The notes: a model not told the origin generated them from the letters alone. Shown: positions 1 to 9,895, counted from the first letter of the stretch. The stretch is 64,000 bases of DNA from Methylophaga sp. (GCA_002706095.1 PAJP01000008.1:1-64000), one strand, 5' to 3'. Numbers and translations: made by a program.

Positions 1-693
1 TTTCTAATACTAGTAGCTTGGTTTGCGATAGACGAGTATTTTGATAAAAAAAAGTTAGAAAAAGCTCAAATAGAGTTACGTACAACTAAAATTAAAAACG
101 ACACTTTAGTTCAAATTAATGATAGGCAGTATACTAAACTAGTAGCAGACACATTAACAGAAAAACAACTCCGAAAAAAAATTGATAGTTTTGGAATTGT
201 AGTAAAAAATCCCGTTCTTGCACAAGAAATAAAATACATACCAATAACTGTAGAAAAACCTGTAGAGAAGTTAGTAAAAACAGATACTACAATAACAGCT
301 ATTGATTACTACCCAAAGCAAGAAAACTATTTTGCAAAACACACGACAGTATTTAAAACAAAAGACCTTACTGCCACAGGAAAGTTTGAATTCCAAGAAA
401 CAAGTATAAAGCTTGTAGTAAGTGAAAATGAAGACGGAACTTACAGAGCAACTTCTGACCTACCTAAATACTTCAATGTAACATCAATAGATGTCCAATC
501 ACAACCACTAGTCCCAACACAAAAAGACAGGTTTGGATTTATAGTAGGAGGTTCTTTAGGGAAAGAAATGGGGGCAGGTACTGAGGTAGATTTTTTCAGG
601 TTAAATGCAGGTATAAGATTTAATAAAGTTTACCTAATGTCAGGTGTAAGTTCAGACGGTCAATTAGATGTAGGTATAAATATTGAATTATAA
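1..693 (+). CDS. Membrane-anchored protein of unknown function, 5' partial
   Basis: This reading frame is open from the first base of the window to a TAA at 691-693, giving 230 residues; its start lies outside. The visible N-terminus is a hydrophobic stretch (LILVAWFAI), followed by a charged, probably coiled segment (residues 12 to 70), then a beta-rich C-terminal part with alternating hydrophobic and polar residues. The shape (one membrane anchor plus long extracytoplasmic part) is like an inner-membrane spanin or another lysis or envelope protein, but no motif proves this. Its stop overlaps the start of the next gene (TAATG), so the two are translationally coupled. Function unknown. Confidence 0.6.
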   Translation, partial: FLILVAWFAIDEYFDKKKLEKAQIELRTTKIKNDTLVQINDRQYTKLVADTLTEKQLRKKIDSFGIVVKNPVLAQEIKYIPITVEKPVEKLVKTDTTITAIDYYPKQENYFAKHTTVFKTKDLTATGKFEFQETSIKLVVSENEDGTYRATSDLPKYFNVTSIDVQSQPLVPTQKDRFGFIVGGSLGKEMGAGTEVDFFRLNAGIRFNKVYLMSGVSSDGQLDVGINIEL

Positions 694-1226
694 TGGATAA
701 AAATAAGATAATAGTAGACTTTTTAGTTATACCTACAAATGAACCTAAGTACTTAGTAATATCGGATGCTAGCTATTGGGGGAGGATAACAGATACTACA
801 ACAATAGTTGAAATTATAACACCAGGATCTTCAAAACCTGTAGTACACTATTTTGCGCAAGGTAAACAAAACATATTTAATTCGATAAACTTAGAAGTTT
901 CAGTCGATGAAGATGTAAAAGTAGATTTACCAGATGGTATTTATCAGATAACCCTAAAAGGATCACCAGACACTTACAAAAAAACAAGAAGTTATTTAAA
1001 AACAGATAAAATTAGATTAGACATTTATAAACTTTATCTTAATTTAAGTAACGATGTAAATAATTGGTCAGAAGAAGAATTAGATTATATTACAAGGATT
1101 GAAATGTTAATTACAAAGTCAGAGGTATTTACAATAGAAAATAAGTTTAAAGAAGCTAACATAACCTACAATCAAGCTAGAATGTTAGTAGATGAATACA
1201 ACAAAAAATGGGAGTCCAAACAATAA
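693..1226 (+). CDS. Conserved phage protein of the tail/fibre region, function unknown
   Basis: A 177-residue protein whose ATG overlaps the stop of the gene before it. The first 100 residues look beta-rich with Pro/Gly turns, like a small structural or fibre-connector fold. The last 65 residues are helical and charged. It lies upstream of the fibre genes in the same direction and overlaps the next gene by 19 bases, so it most likely belongs to the tail module. I do not recognise a family. No signal peptide, membrane segment or catalytic motif is visible. Confidence 0.65.
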   Translation: MDKNKIIVDFLVIPTNEPKYLVISDASYWGRITDTTTIVEIITPGSSKPVVHYFAQGKQNIFNSINLEVSVDEDVKVDLPDGIYQITLKGSPDTYKKTRSYLKTDKIRLDIYKLYLNLSNDVNNWSEEELDYITRIEMLITKSEVFTIENKFKEANITYNQARMLVDEYNKKWESKQ

Positions 1227-1414
1227 TAGAGAACTTAGTTTTTGAACGCGCTTACGAGAGGTTAGATAAATCTTATCAAAAATGGCAAATAAAAAGACGT
1301 TTTGATTTAGGAGATTACCCAAACAGCAATAGTGTAAGAAAAGACCTGTTGCTTACGAAAATATGTAAGTTTAACAACTGCAATCTAAAAGAACAAATAG
1401 AGAATTATGAGTAA
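1208..1414 (+). CDS. Small basic protein in the tail/fibre operon
   Basis: A 68-residue mostly helical protein, rich in Lys, Arg and aromatic residues, with three Cys in the C-terminal part. It overlaps the gene before it by 19 bases and the gene after it by 8 bases, and this tight packing supports it as a true gene. Function unknown; a connector or assembly role in the tail is inferred only from position. Confidence 0.55.
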   Translation: MGVQTIIENLVFERAYERLDKSYQKWQIKRRFDLGDYPNSNSVRKDLLLTKICKFNNCNLKEQIENYE

Positions 1415-1832
1415 TTGCGGCGAAAAATTAAGTAACACAGCTACTGCAAAAAGTAAAGCACCTTCAGTAATATACGAAGGGAGTAGAAGTGAAAAAACAA
1501 AACTTATAGGAGATTGTGATATAACATTAGCGGATACCACACAGGACACTTATGAAATCTTAGATGATATATATTCTGAAATAGATAATTCTGAATTAGG
1601 TAACGATTATATAACCTACACAGATTTAAAAACAAACACTGTACTTTATAAACACGAAGAGGAGTTAGGAAACCTTAACGATAAAGTAACTACACTACAG
1701 AACCAAAATATTTGTGAATTAGATATAACAAATTGCGGTATAAATTTAACAGGCATCTCAGATCAATGTGAAAACCCAATTACTACATTAGGAGAGTTGT
1801 TAAAATATTTAGTAGAACAAAATCAAGTATAA
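1407..1832 (+). CDS. Short fibre-related protein (possible fibre adaptor)
   Basis: A 141-residue acidic protein with several Cys. Its last 30 residues (pattern 'C..N..TTLGELLKYLVEQ') resemble the end of the N-terminal segment of the next three fibre proteins, each of which carries Cys-rich residues and then an amphipathic helix of the type 'L..IL.KI...I'. This suggests a shared docking element for the tail or for fibre trimers. It may be a small adaptor, or a fibre anchor without its shaft. It is two bases away from the next gene. No enzymatic motif is visible. Confidence 0.6.
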   Translation: MSNCGEKLSNTATAKSKAPSVIYEGSRSEKTKLIGDCDITLADTTQDTYEILDDIYSEIDNSELGNDYITYTDLKTNTVLYKHEEELGNLNDKVTTLQNQNICELDITNCGINLTGISDQCENPITTLGELLKYLVEQNQV

Positions 1833-1834
1833 TA

Positions 1835-3070
1835 ATGGCAACTTGCGAAACTAACATACCACAAACAGATAATACACCTTTACCTTGCGATGATTATGTA
1901 AATGATATTTGCGTAACTATCCAAGAGGGGTATCCATTTATAAATTCAAATGACAATGAGTCTTTAAAAGAAGTTTTAGAGAAAATCATAGAGAAAATGA
2001 TCGCTATAAACGGAGGAGATACTAATCAATATGATATAGCTTTAAATGGGAACAATTTAGAACTATCGGTTGATAATACACTAGTCACTTCTCTTGACTT
2101 ATCACAATTTTTAGACAACACTAATCTAGCTAGAATTACAAGTGCTGACTATACAGGAACAACACTTACTTTAACAAGAGGTGATGCTTCTACAATAACT
2201 GCTGAAATAATTACAGTAAACCCAACAGGTCTAGAAGCTATAGATGAGGGAAATGGAACAGGTTGGCGACTTATAGGTAAAAACCCTACTAACTATGGGA
2301 ATACAGGAAGTAACTCTGTAGATTTTTCACATAGTATTAGCTCATCTACGACTAATGGAGCTACGGGAAATAACTCATTTGCAGCAGGGTATAATACTGA
2401 GGCTTCAGGTAACAACTCTACAGCAATGGGTTATCAGTCAATTGCATCAGGTTTTGTAGGGGCTACATTAGGATACGGAGGGAGAGCAACAGGAACAGCA
2501 TCTTTTACTATAGGTTATGGTCATAATAACTCTGATAAAATTATTGCATCAGGACAAGGCTCTTTTGCAGGAGGCTCTGTTACTTTATCAGGTAGTAGAA
2601 TAGAAGCATCAGGACAGGGCTCTTTTTCTTTTGGTGCACCTAATAATGGAAATTCATTAGCTTCTGGTGTTAGTTCTTTTGCTATGGGAAAGGGTGTAGA
2701 ATCTCAAGGTGATTATTCTTTTGCTTTTGGTCAAGAAGTTTTAGCATCAGGTAATTCATCTTTTGCATTAGGATTTGGTAATAATTCCAGAGCTACGGGT
2801 GAACTTTCAATAGGCAGAAACGGTACAGACTATACATCAAACGATGATATTAATGATAGATTATTTAATATAGGTATAGGGGATACAAATCTCTCACGTA
2901 AAGATGCCTTTACTGTTTATAGAAGTGGGGCTGCAAAATTTCATCCAATAGCAAAATCTACTATAACTAATGCTAGCGCAGGAATGTTTATCTCTAACTC
3001 AGAGGAAAGCAATAGGTTAGAATTTTATGATGGAACTCAGTGGAACGTAATATCAATGACACCTGCTTAA
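1835..3070 (+). CDS. Tail fibre with YadA-like left-handed beta-roll repeats
   Basis: A 411-residue fibre protein. Residues 1 to 65 form a Cys-containing head followed by an amphipathic helix, the probable attachment part shared with the other fibres here. From about residue 160 to 330 there is a run of roughly 14-residue repeats with the signature 'A.G..S.A.G....A.G' (for example GNNSFAAGYNTEASG). This is the hallmark of the YadA/trimeric autotransporter head, a left-handed parallel beta-roll. The C-terminus ends in a short beta-rich segment (EFYDGTQWNVIS) as seen at the tips of many phage fibres. A trimeric receptor-binding or side fibre is the likely role. Confidence 0.8.
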   Translation: MATCETNIPQTDNTPLPCDDYVNDICVTIQEGYPFINSNDNESLKEVLEKIIEKMIAINGGDTNQYDIALNGNNLELSVDNTLVTSLDLSQFLDNTNLARITSADYTGTTLTLTRGDASTITAEIITVNPTGLEAIDEGNGTGWRLIGKNPTNYGNTGSNSVDFSHSISSSTTNGATGNNSFAAGYNTEASGNNSTAMGYQSIASGFVGATLGYGGRATGTASFTIGYGHNNSDKIIASGQGSFAGGSVTLSGSRIEASGQGSFSFGAPNNGNSLASGVSSFAMGKGVESQGDYSFAFGQEVLASGNSSFALGFGNNSRATGELSIGRNGTDYTSNDDINDRLFNIGIGDTNLSRKDAFTVYRSGAAKFHPIAKSTITNASAGMFISNSEESNRLEFYDGTQWNVISMTPA

Positions 3071-3082
3071 ACTATTTTTTAA

Positions 3083-6000
3083 ATGGCTTGTAAAAAATGT
3101 AATAAGATAAAATGCTACTGTAACTCAACACCCCTTTTAGATATAAAATACAAAGGGGAGCAGTTGGAGTGCATATCTATTGAAGAGGGAGATAACATTA
3201 ACACCGCTTTAATAAATATAAATGAGAGGTTCTGTAGTATAACACCGCCACCATCAAACTTAGATATTATAAACATAGGAGAAGGTGAAGAAATATATGC
3301 GGGGGTAAACAATCAAAACAAAAAACAGTTTAAAAGTGTAAAAGGAGAAGGGGATATAGTTGTAACATCTGACTCTGATGAAATTACTATATCTACAAGT
3401 ATAGATATAAACAATACAGTAAGAGAAATAGATTTAGGGACTTTACCTGGAAGCTTGGTTGAATCAGAAGTGTTAGAGCAAGTAAGACAAACAATTGACG
3501 ATCTAAATTTAATAGTGGGTAAAGATGAGAATATACTTTTCAAAGTACAAACTCAAAAAGATTTTTACGACACAGGGGACATAACAAATGTAAGCCAAAA
3601 ATATATATGGAAAAAAGGTAAAGGAGATTGGAGTAGTTATACAGTTACAAATAATGATTTTACGATAGTAAAAGATACTCCTTTAGATAAACCAGTTACT
3701 AGAACTTCGGACATAATTAACGACGGAAAAGGGGAAGGAGAACCTTACATAACTGCTCAAGATATACCTGAATTTTCCTTAACACAACTATCACCATCAA
3801 ATACATTTGATTTATTAAAAGAAGGTCAGACAGTAGTAACAGTAGACTTATCTAGTCTTGTAAATACTTTTGACCAACCTAAAATTATAGGTGGAGATTT
3901 TAATGAAAGTTCAGGAGAACTTTCCTTGGTTCGAGACGATTCTAGTACACTATTAGTAGATTTTTCATTGTTAGTTGAATCTATACCTTTAAGTACTTCT
4001 GAGATAACAAATAACGGTTCTAATGGAGTATCTCCTTATGCGGAGGTAGGAGATTTAGGAGAAGTTGCTATTTCTAATGATTATAATGATTTAAACAACA
4101 AACCTAATTTACCGTTAAGTACTTCGGATATAATCAATGATGGTCAAGACGGAATTTTCCCTTTTATAACTAGTGCTGAAATACCTAACAGAACCTCCTC
4201 ATTTGTAAATGACGGATCTAATGGGTTAGATACTTATTTAGAAGACTCACAGGCTTCCCTACAAAAAATAACTAGTACTGGAAGTACAACCACTGAAATC
4301 ATAGAGACAGCGGGGTACTCTAAGACAGGAAAAACAGATAAAGACCTGCCTACACTTGGAGGGAATGATATAGCTATAAGCGATGTATACATTAAGGTAG
4401 ATTCACAAGACTCTTTAAAATCGCAGATCAATCTTTTTGACGGGAAAACTTTTGATTTCTTAGGAAAAAAAGTGCGATATGATGAAAATGCAACCCCTGA
4501 CGGTGTAGATGTAATAGCTCATAGTACTTTAAGCGGGGGTTTTGTAATAGATCACGATTACCTATTAGATGCAAGACTATTTGGTCTTAAAGAGGGGCAA
4601 GATAATGGCTATGTTTTTGAAGCGATTTCTACAAAAATACAGTCTATAGGAGGAGATTGTGTAGTAGTTATACCTTCTGGTACTTACGACAGTACTAAAC
4701 AGATTAGAGTTACTTCTAACAATGTAACCATCCAATTAAATGGGACAATTAATTATACAGGTACAGAAAAAGTACACTTCATAGAGGTAGGGACAAACGG
4801 AGGAACTCAATTAAGGAACTTTAAGCTTCTAGGAACAAACGGAGCAACTGTTAAAGGTTATGACGAATTACAAGGAGTTACATTTGTTCAAAATGATGAT
4901 GGAGATTGCTGCCACGTGGATAATACTCTCGGTGTAGTAATCAAAGATGTAGCTTTTAATAATGGTTATGTTAGCGGTGTACAAGTTGCGAGGTCGGCAA
5001 GTATAATTATAGATAACTGCACAGCGACAGGCTCTCAAAATAATAACGGTATTTCAATTGCTTTCGGAATAGCTAACCCCACTGATGAACAATACCCACA
5101 ATCACTTATATCAAATTGTAAGGCTTTTGATTGTATAGACTTTGGAATCGCTTCTTTTGCAAGTATTAACGTTTCGTTTGAAAACTGTTATGCAATTAAT
5201 TGCGGCAATTACGATGAAAACCAAATAGATGCGGGTGGAGGTATATCAATGGAAGATAATGCTGGTGTCCCTAACTCAATTACGTTTAATAATGTATTTA
5301 AGAATTGTCACGCTATCGATTGTAAGAATCAAGGTTTCTTTATAACGGGTAATGGTGTAGAGTTAGATGATTTTTGTACTGCCAGTGGTACGCTTCGAGA
5401 TACATCAGGGGGTGACCCTAACTTCTTCAATGGAAATGGTGTTTTCATAGCAAATGCTCAAAATGTTAAGATAAAAGGAACTTACACCAACAACGCCACA
5501 GATGGTGTTCAAATACTAGGTGATGTCAATGGATTATTTTACACAGGATTTGTTGACATAACATCTAAATCAAATGGTAGACATGGCTTATTTGGTCGAG
5601 GGATATCGCAACTAAAAATTAATGGAGGTGATTATGAAAACAACACTTCAGGCGGTATAAGGTTTCAAAATAATTCAGCTACTTATAATACAGGTAACGG
5701 TGAAATTATAGGTAACAATATATCTACCAGATTTAATGGTGATGAGGGCTCTTTCTTCACTGGTTTAAAATCTATTAAGATAGACAATCACTATGTTGAA
5801 GATGAAGGTGGTAATGGTGTGAGATTTGAAAATACAGAAACAGTTAGAGTTAACAGTATAAAAGCTTTCACTTCTGACATAGGGGCGTTTGGTAATGCTG
5901 TTAACATCCTCGCCAGTTGTACAAATGGGTATATAAAAGATACGGATGTTGGAAGTCTTAGTGTAGTCAATAATGCCACTAATAAAGAAGAAGTACTTAA

Positions 6001-7216
6001 AAAATCTGACTATAACTGGGATAGTACAGGTAAACTAAAAGTGAATGGTAATGAGGTTTACCATCCGGGAAATTTACCGCCTAGTATTACAGAGGCTGAT
6101 ATTACAGGAACTGAAAGACAGTATACTCAGCAGCAGCAATTTTCTATCCAACAGGTGGCTGATGCGTCCACTTTGGTCTGGAATTTAAGAGGAAAACAAG
6201 TAGCTTATTTACTTACTACGTCGGGGGTTGGTAATAATAGAACGTTTTTTAACACATCACTTGTTAATCCAATTAACGGTGGTTACTCAAAACTATATTA
6301 CATACAAGATGCTATAGGAGGTAGAGATATAACTTTTGGTAATAACTTTGTGGTGTCGGGGGAAATTGACCTTAGAGCTGACAAAGTGACGATTATACAC
6401 CTAAATATTAGTAGGGATGGTTCAAAGTATTACGTTCGTCTAGAACCTGTTGAGTCCTTTATAACGTATACGGATGAAAGGTTATCAAATCTAGTCAATG
6501 ATTTAACTGAATCTGAGAAACAAGTAATTCTTGATAAGTTAGGAGTACCTTATCAAAATTCAGGTTGGACAAGTAATTTAAGTATAGATAATAGTGTTAC
6601 ACCAATAACAGTACCCGCTAATACTGATTTCCAACTTAAGATACAGAACCAAACAATAATTGAACCTCAAAAACCAGACGATGTGTATGCCTTCCTAGTA
6701 GGAAAACGCTTAAAAATATCTTCTATTTCAGGTTCTTTTGAAGTTGGGGAAACTGTTACAGGAGGAACAAGTGGTGCAACGGGGGATGTAATATATATAG
6801 GTGCTGATTTTATTGATTTACAGAACGTATCTAACGTATTAGATTTTACTACCTCAGAAACTATTACTGGGGGGACAAGTACAGCTACAGCAACGGTAGA
6901 TTCAGATGAAGGGTCATTATTAACAGGACGTGAAGGAGACGATTTAGCTCTTCAATTATATATGACTATTGATACAGGGTCTACAAACTCTAAAATTGAT
7001 ACTTGGATTGATATAGGTGGTTCGGTCGGAGAACTATACAGAGAATCAAAAAACTACATAGACTCAGGTACAAACTATTTTAAAGTAATATTTGAAGGTT
7101 ATACTTTAGATACATTCGAGAGTAATGGAGGTAAGATATATGTTAGGTCATCTAATACTTTCGATATAACTAGTGTTATAACAGTAACTACTAAAAGGAG
7201 TCACAAAGCAAGATAA
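3083..7216 (+). CDS. Large tailspike with right-handed beta-helix (pectate-lyase-like) domain
   Basis: A 1377-residue protein. The N-terminus (CKKCNKIKCYC, then an amphipathic helix) is the shared anchor type. Residues 205 to 400 hold repeated segments of the form 'TS-I-NDG--G--PY-', a shaft repeat. Residues about 490 to 970 begin with a 'VVIPSGTY' motif and continue with many Asn/Gly/Val-rich coils ('NGVFIANAQNVKIKG', 'DGVQILGDVNG'), the pattern of a right-handed beta-helix of the pectate-lyase_3 type that often cuts surface polysaccharide. The C-terminal 400 residues are beta-rich, with two copies of a 'GETVTGGTSGATG'-like motif. Catalytic residues cannot be assigned from sequence alone, so depolymerase activity is inferred. 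Confidence 0.8.
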   Translation: MACKKCNKIKCYCNSTPLLDIKYKGEQLECISIEEGDNINTALININERFCSITPPPSNLDIINIGEGEEIYAGVNNQNKKQFKSVKGEGDIVVTSDSDEITISTSIDINNTVREIDLGTLPGSLVESEVLEQVRQTIDDLNLIVGKDENILFKVQTQKDFYDTGDITNVSQKYIWKKGKGDWSSYTVTNNDFTIVKDTPLDKPVTRTSDIINDGKGEGEPYITAQDIPEFSLTQLSPSNTFDLLKEGQTVVTVDLSSLVNTFDQPKIIGGDFNESSGELSLVRDDSSTLLVDFSLLVESIPLSTSEITNNGSNGVSPYAEVGDLGEVAISNDYNDLNNKPNLPLSTSDIINDGQDGIFPFITSAEIPNRTSSFVNDGSNGLDTYLEDSQASLQKITSTGSTTTEIIETAGYSKTGKTDKDLPTLGGNDIAISDVYIKVDSQDSLKSQINLFDGKTFDFLGKKVRYDENATPDGVDVIAHSTLSGGFVIDHDYLLDARLFGLKEGQDNGYVFEAISTKIQSIGGDCVVVIPSGTYDSTKQIRVTSNNVTIQLNGTINYTGTEKVHFIEVGTNGGTQLRNFKLLGTNGATVKGYDELQGVTFVQNDDGDCCHVDNTLGVVIKDVAFNNGYVSGVQVARSASIIIDNCTATGSQNNNGISIAFGIANPTDEQYPQSLISNCKAFDCIDFGIASFASINVSFENCYAINCGNYDENQIDAGGGISMEDNAGVPNSITFNNVFKNCHAIDCKNQGFFITGNGVELDDFCTASGTLRDTSGGDPNFFNGNGVFIANAQNVKIKGTYTNNATDGVQILGDVNGLFYTGFVDITSKSNGRHGLFGRGISQLKINGGDYENNTSGGIRFQNNSATYNTGNGEIIGNNISTRFNGDEGSFFTGLKSIKIDNHYVEDEGGNGVRFENTETVRVNSIKAFTSDIGAFGNAVNILASCTNGYIKDTDVGSLSVVNNATNKEEVLKKSDYNWDSTGKLKVNGNEVYHPGNLPPSITEADITGTERQYTQQQQFSIQQVADASTLVWNLRGKQVAYLLTTSGVGNNRTFFNTSLVNPINGGYSKLYYIQDAIGGRDITFGNNFVVSGEIDLRADKVTIIHLNISRDGSKYYVRLEPVESFITYTDERLSNLVNDLTESEKQVILDKLGVPYQNSGWTSNLSIDNSVTPITVPANTDFQLKIQNQTIIEPQKPDDVYAFLVGKRLKISSISGSFEVGETVTGGTSGATGDVIYIGADFIDLQNVSNVLDFTTSETITGGTSTATATVDSDEGSLLTGREGDDLALQLYMTIDTGSTNSKIDTWIDIGGSVGELYRESKNYIDSGTNYFKVIFEGYTLDTFESNGGKIYVRSSNTFDITSVITVTTKRSHKAR

Positions 7217-7227
7217 ATTAAAAATAA

Positions 7228-8658
7228 ATGGCACAAATAGAAGATTGCGGTTGCACAGAAAACCAACCTTGTGGAGAATGTAAACATAAACATTCAACTA
7301 TATGTATACTTCACGAAGGAGTGAGACTTACAACCATTGACACATATAAAGGGGAAAATTTAGAGAGTATCTTAGATAAAATAGATGCACTTTTTAAACA
7401 ACTAAACGATGCAGTATTCGCAGGAAGCTCTTATTTAAATGTAGGCGGTGGTTCAGAAGTTTTCTCAAAAGTAAATGCTCAATCAAAAGCAGAGTTTAGA
7501 ACTTTGGTTGGGGGTGTAGGTATTAGTTTAGTTCAAAATTTAGAGACAATAGGTATATCTATTAATGAAGCTTATATTAATAATCTGATATCCCAAGGCG
7601 AGAGTGCGGATATAAATACCACTATGACTAACTTAGTAAGTGGTAAAAGGATTGCAACCTATACTAATGAAGAAGGCAGTACTTACGATATTGATGAAAC
7701 AATTACCACTTTTGTAGATAATGGCAATGGTAGCTTCACATATACAAATGAGCAAGGTACATCGGTAACATTCTCTGCAAACGGTTTAGAGACTATAACA
7801 GCACTTACAAATGTAAAGGCAGGAAATAGGATAGGTACGTATACAAATGAGAATGGTGTTTCAGTAGATATAGATGAGACTATAACAAACCTTGTAAATA
7901 ACAATGATAATACTCTTACCTATACTAAAGAAGACGGCACTACCGCATCTTATTCTCCGTTAAGCAGTTCTACAGTACAAAAAGGAGTTATAGAAACGGC
8001 AACAAACTTAGAAGTGCAAGCAGGAACAGATAATGAAAGAGCTATAACACCTTCAGGACTCTCTTCAAGAACAGCTACAGAAACAAGAACAGGTATATTA
8101 GAAACAGCTACACAAGCAGAATCTGATGCTTTATCAGCAGTAGATAAAATAGTAACACCTGGGACTATACCAATAGCAAGTGAAACACAACAAGGATTGT
8201 CGGAAAGAGCTACACAAGCAGAAGTAGACGCAGGAACAGATACAACTAGGTACGTTACACCTGCTACACTTCAATCTAAGCTAGACGATGAAATAGGAGG
8301 CATCTCGGCAGGATTACAAACAACAACTGTAAATTTAAATACAAGTTCTTGGGGCGATAATCAGGAGCTTTTACTAAGCCACAACATAGGCTCTAACCCA
8401 ATAACGGCTTTTATGACAGCTACAGTAGTTTCAGGAAGCCAAGAAGGATGGGTAGTTGGAGACAGAGTACAAATAACACCTAATGCGCATAATTACGAGA
8501 ATGAAACAGATGGTGGAGTTACTATACAATTTACATCCACAACTCAATTTAGGCTTATAATAGGAGATGTAATAGTAGCTTTAAACAAAACTACAGGAAG
8601 AAGATTTTTCTTAGATAATACGGTTTGGTCTTTGCAAATAACATTTTTACATATTTAG
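7228..8658 (+). CDS. Tail fibre with tandem shaft repeats and fibre-collar repeats
   Basis: A 476-residue fibre protein. Residues 1 to 65 are the Cys-rich anchor plus helix (CGCTENQPCGECKHKH, then 'LESILDKIDALFKQ'). Residues about 130 to 245 contain two near copies of a 55-residue unit built on 'IGTYTNE.G...DIDETIT' and 'TYT.E.GT'. Residues about 255 to 365 carry repeats of 'GI.ETATQAE..AGTD....VTP', known from many phage fibre shafts and collars (phage_fiber_2 type). The C-terminal 100 residues are a compact beta-rich tip. It is the last gene before two terminators, which closes the fibre unit. Confidence 0.8.
   Translation: MAQIEDCGCTENQPCGECKHKHSTICILHEGVRLTTIDTYKGENLESILDKIDALFKQLNDAVFAGSSYLNVGGGSEVFSKVNAQSKAEFRTLVGGVGISLVQNLETIGISINEAYINNLISQGESADINTTMTNLVSGKRIATYTNEEGSTYDIDETITTFVDNGNGSFTYTNEQGTSVTFSANGLETITALTNVKAGNRIGTYTNENGVSVDIDETITNLVNNNDNTLTYTKEDGTTASYSPLSSSTVQKGVIETATNLEVQAGTDNERAITPSGLSSRTATETRTGILETATQAESDALSAVDKIVTPGTIPIASETQQGLSERATQAEVDAGTDTTRYVTPATLQSKLDDEIGGISAGLQTTTVNLNTSSWGDNQELLLSHNIGSNPITAFMTATVVSGSQEGWVVGDRVQITPNAHNYENETDGGVTIQFTSTTQFRLIIGDVIVALNKTTGRRFFLDNTVWSLQITFLHI
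7620..7960 (+). repeat. Two tandem shaft repeats within the fibre gene
   Basis: Two copies of a coding unit of about 165 bases lie in tandem. They encode 'T.L...KR/NRI.TYTNE.G...DIDETIT' and then 'V.N.....TYT.E.GT'. DNA and protein are similar but not identical, as in fibre shafts that grow or shrink by recombination. Confidence 0.6.
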
Positions 8659-8688
8659 ATAAGTTTTTTGGTTTTTACTTATCTTTTT
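8658..8688 (+). terminator. Rho-independent terminator after the fibre unit
   Basis: The arms GATAAGT (8658-8664) and ACTTATC (8677-8683) are perfect complements around a T-rich loop, followed by TTTTT. The hairpin begins in the stop codon region of the fibre gene, so it ends that transcript. Confidence 0.7.
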
Positions 8689-8717
8689 GAGGGGGGGTAT
8701 TACACTCCCTCTTTTTT
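8689..8717 (+). terminator. Second, tandem terminator
   Basis: GAGGG (8689-8693) pairs with CCCTC (8707-8711), followed by six T. It lies directly behind the first hairpin. Two terminators in tandem suggest strict separation of the fibre unit from the ring/muzzle unit. Confidence 0.65.
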
Positions 8718-8767
8718 GATTTTAGCAATTTTTAATATTCAAAGTTAATAGTTAATTTTACCAAATT

Positions 8768-9430
8768 ATGAGCACCTACGTAGATATAGTAAGCAGGATT
8801 TCAAATACCATAAAGTCTATAAACAAGGATGATAGAACTTCTAGGAGGTATATATTATCTGTATTTTTATCAAAATTGGAACTATTAATATCATCTAAAT
8901 TGCACGATAGATCTTTATTTAGAGAAACGTCTTTGTATACAGAGATACCTTGTTTTGAAATGGAGTATAAAGACAAATATGAGTGCGATAATATTGAATT
9001 TACATCTTCAAATTATGTTATGAGGTCGGTTAAAAAATTACCCCCTTTAGTAAATAGTAGATTTGGAGAGTCTATAAAAGAAGTTACAAATATAGATGGT
9101 ACAGTGGAGTACAGACCAATCACGCAGTCTAAATATAGGAGAAATTTAAAAAGAGAAGGTAAAGACCCAAACCAAAGGTATTTTATTATAGACGGGCACT
9201 TAGTTCTACCGCACACCACAACAGAAACAGTTAGGCTCTTACCACTTACTCTAGAAACCTATAAAATAGAATCGTGTGATAAGGATTACTGTAAATCATA
9301 TTGGGATTACGAAGTACCAAACTCATCAAAACTTACTGATATTGCAGTACAACAAACCCTTCAAGAACTAGGTTTTCATAAACAAGTAGTAGAAGATGAA
9401 AAACCAAATTTAAATTCAAACGAAAAATAA
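8768..9430 (+). CDS. Conserved crAss-like virion protein (ring/adaptor type)
   Basis: A 220-residue protein of a kind conserved beside the muzzle gene in crAss-like phages. The segments 'RISNT...SINKDDR...RRYIL', 'ETSLYTEIPCFEME' and 'KLPPLVNSRFGESIKEVTNIDG' fit that family as I know it. It is the first of three short adjacent genes (a GTG follows its stop directly), in the place where these phages encode the ring and tail-hub proteins under the portal. The exact ring or hub assignment cannot be fixed from sequence. The C-terminal 25 residues are charged and probably disordered. Confidence 0.7.
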   Translation: MSTYVDIVSRISNTIKSINKDDRTSRRYILSVFLSKLELLISSKLHDRSLFRETSLYTEIPCFEMEYKDKYECDNIEFTSSNYVMRSVKKLPPLVNSRFGESIKEVTNIDGTVEYRPITQSKYRRNLKREGKDPNQRYFIIDGHLVLPHTTTETVRLLPLTLETYKIESCDKDYCKSYWDYEVPNSSKLTDIAVQQTLQELGFHKQVVEDEKPNLNSNEK

Positions 9431-9895
9431 GTGTTAGATAAATTAGAAACCATTACCTGTGAAGATGATTTCCAGTTTTACAGAAAAAATTCAAAACACA
9501 GAGTAGTAAAACACACACCAAGATCAGTATATCACGCAACAATAGTCAATTTATTTTGGAATAAGGTTGCAGATAAAATGATAGAAAAAACAGGAGGGGT
9601 ATTTATAAGAGACTTCGGGTACTTCTTTATTTGTATAGACCCAAAAAGAGGTGCTAAACAACACGAGTTCCTCAAAAAAAAGTTCTTTAATCCCGCAACA
9701 AAGTCATATAGATTTTTTCCGATGTTCATTCCAAACAGAAGTATTTGGGAATTAAGATATTTTACAACTGACAGACTATATACAGATAGATTTAGATCTA
9801 AACTAGTAAAAAAGTTAAAAGCAGGTAAGATGTACAAGTGCTACTATAATGAGATAATTACCACACTTAATAAGTATAATGATAAAGTAGGATGA
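9431..9895 (+). CDS. Conserved crAss-like head-tail connector protein (tail-hub type)
   Basis: A 154-residue basic protein rich in aromatic residues, with segments such as 'GGVFIRDFGYFFICIDPKR' and 'FFPMFIPNRSIWELRYF'. It starts with GTG immediately after the TAA of the gene before it, and its end overlaps the next gene by four bases. In crAss-like phages a protein of this size and character lies between two ring proteins and is part of the tail hub or connector. That role is inferred from family and position. Confidence 0.65.
   Translation: MLDKLETITCEDDFQFYRKNSKHRVVKHTPRSVYHATIVNLFWNKVADKMIEKTGGVFIRDFGYFFICIDPKRGAKQHEFLKKKFFNPATKSYRFFPMFIPNRSIWELRYFTTDRLYTDRFRSKLVKKLKAGKMYKCYYNEIITTLNKYNDKVG

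Noticed and set aside
9532-9837. Open frame of 101 codons on the - strand across the connector gene
   Set aside because: It lies fully inside a well-supported + strand virion gene, has no promoter and encodes an unstructured-looking hydrophobic sequence that mirrors the coding strand.
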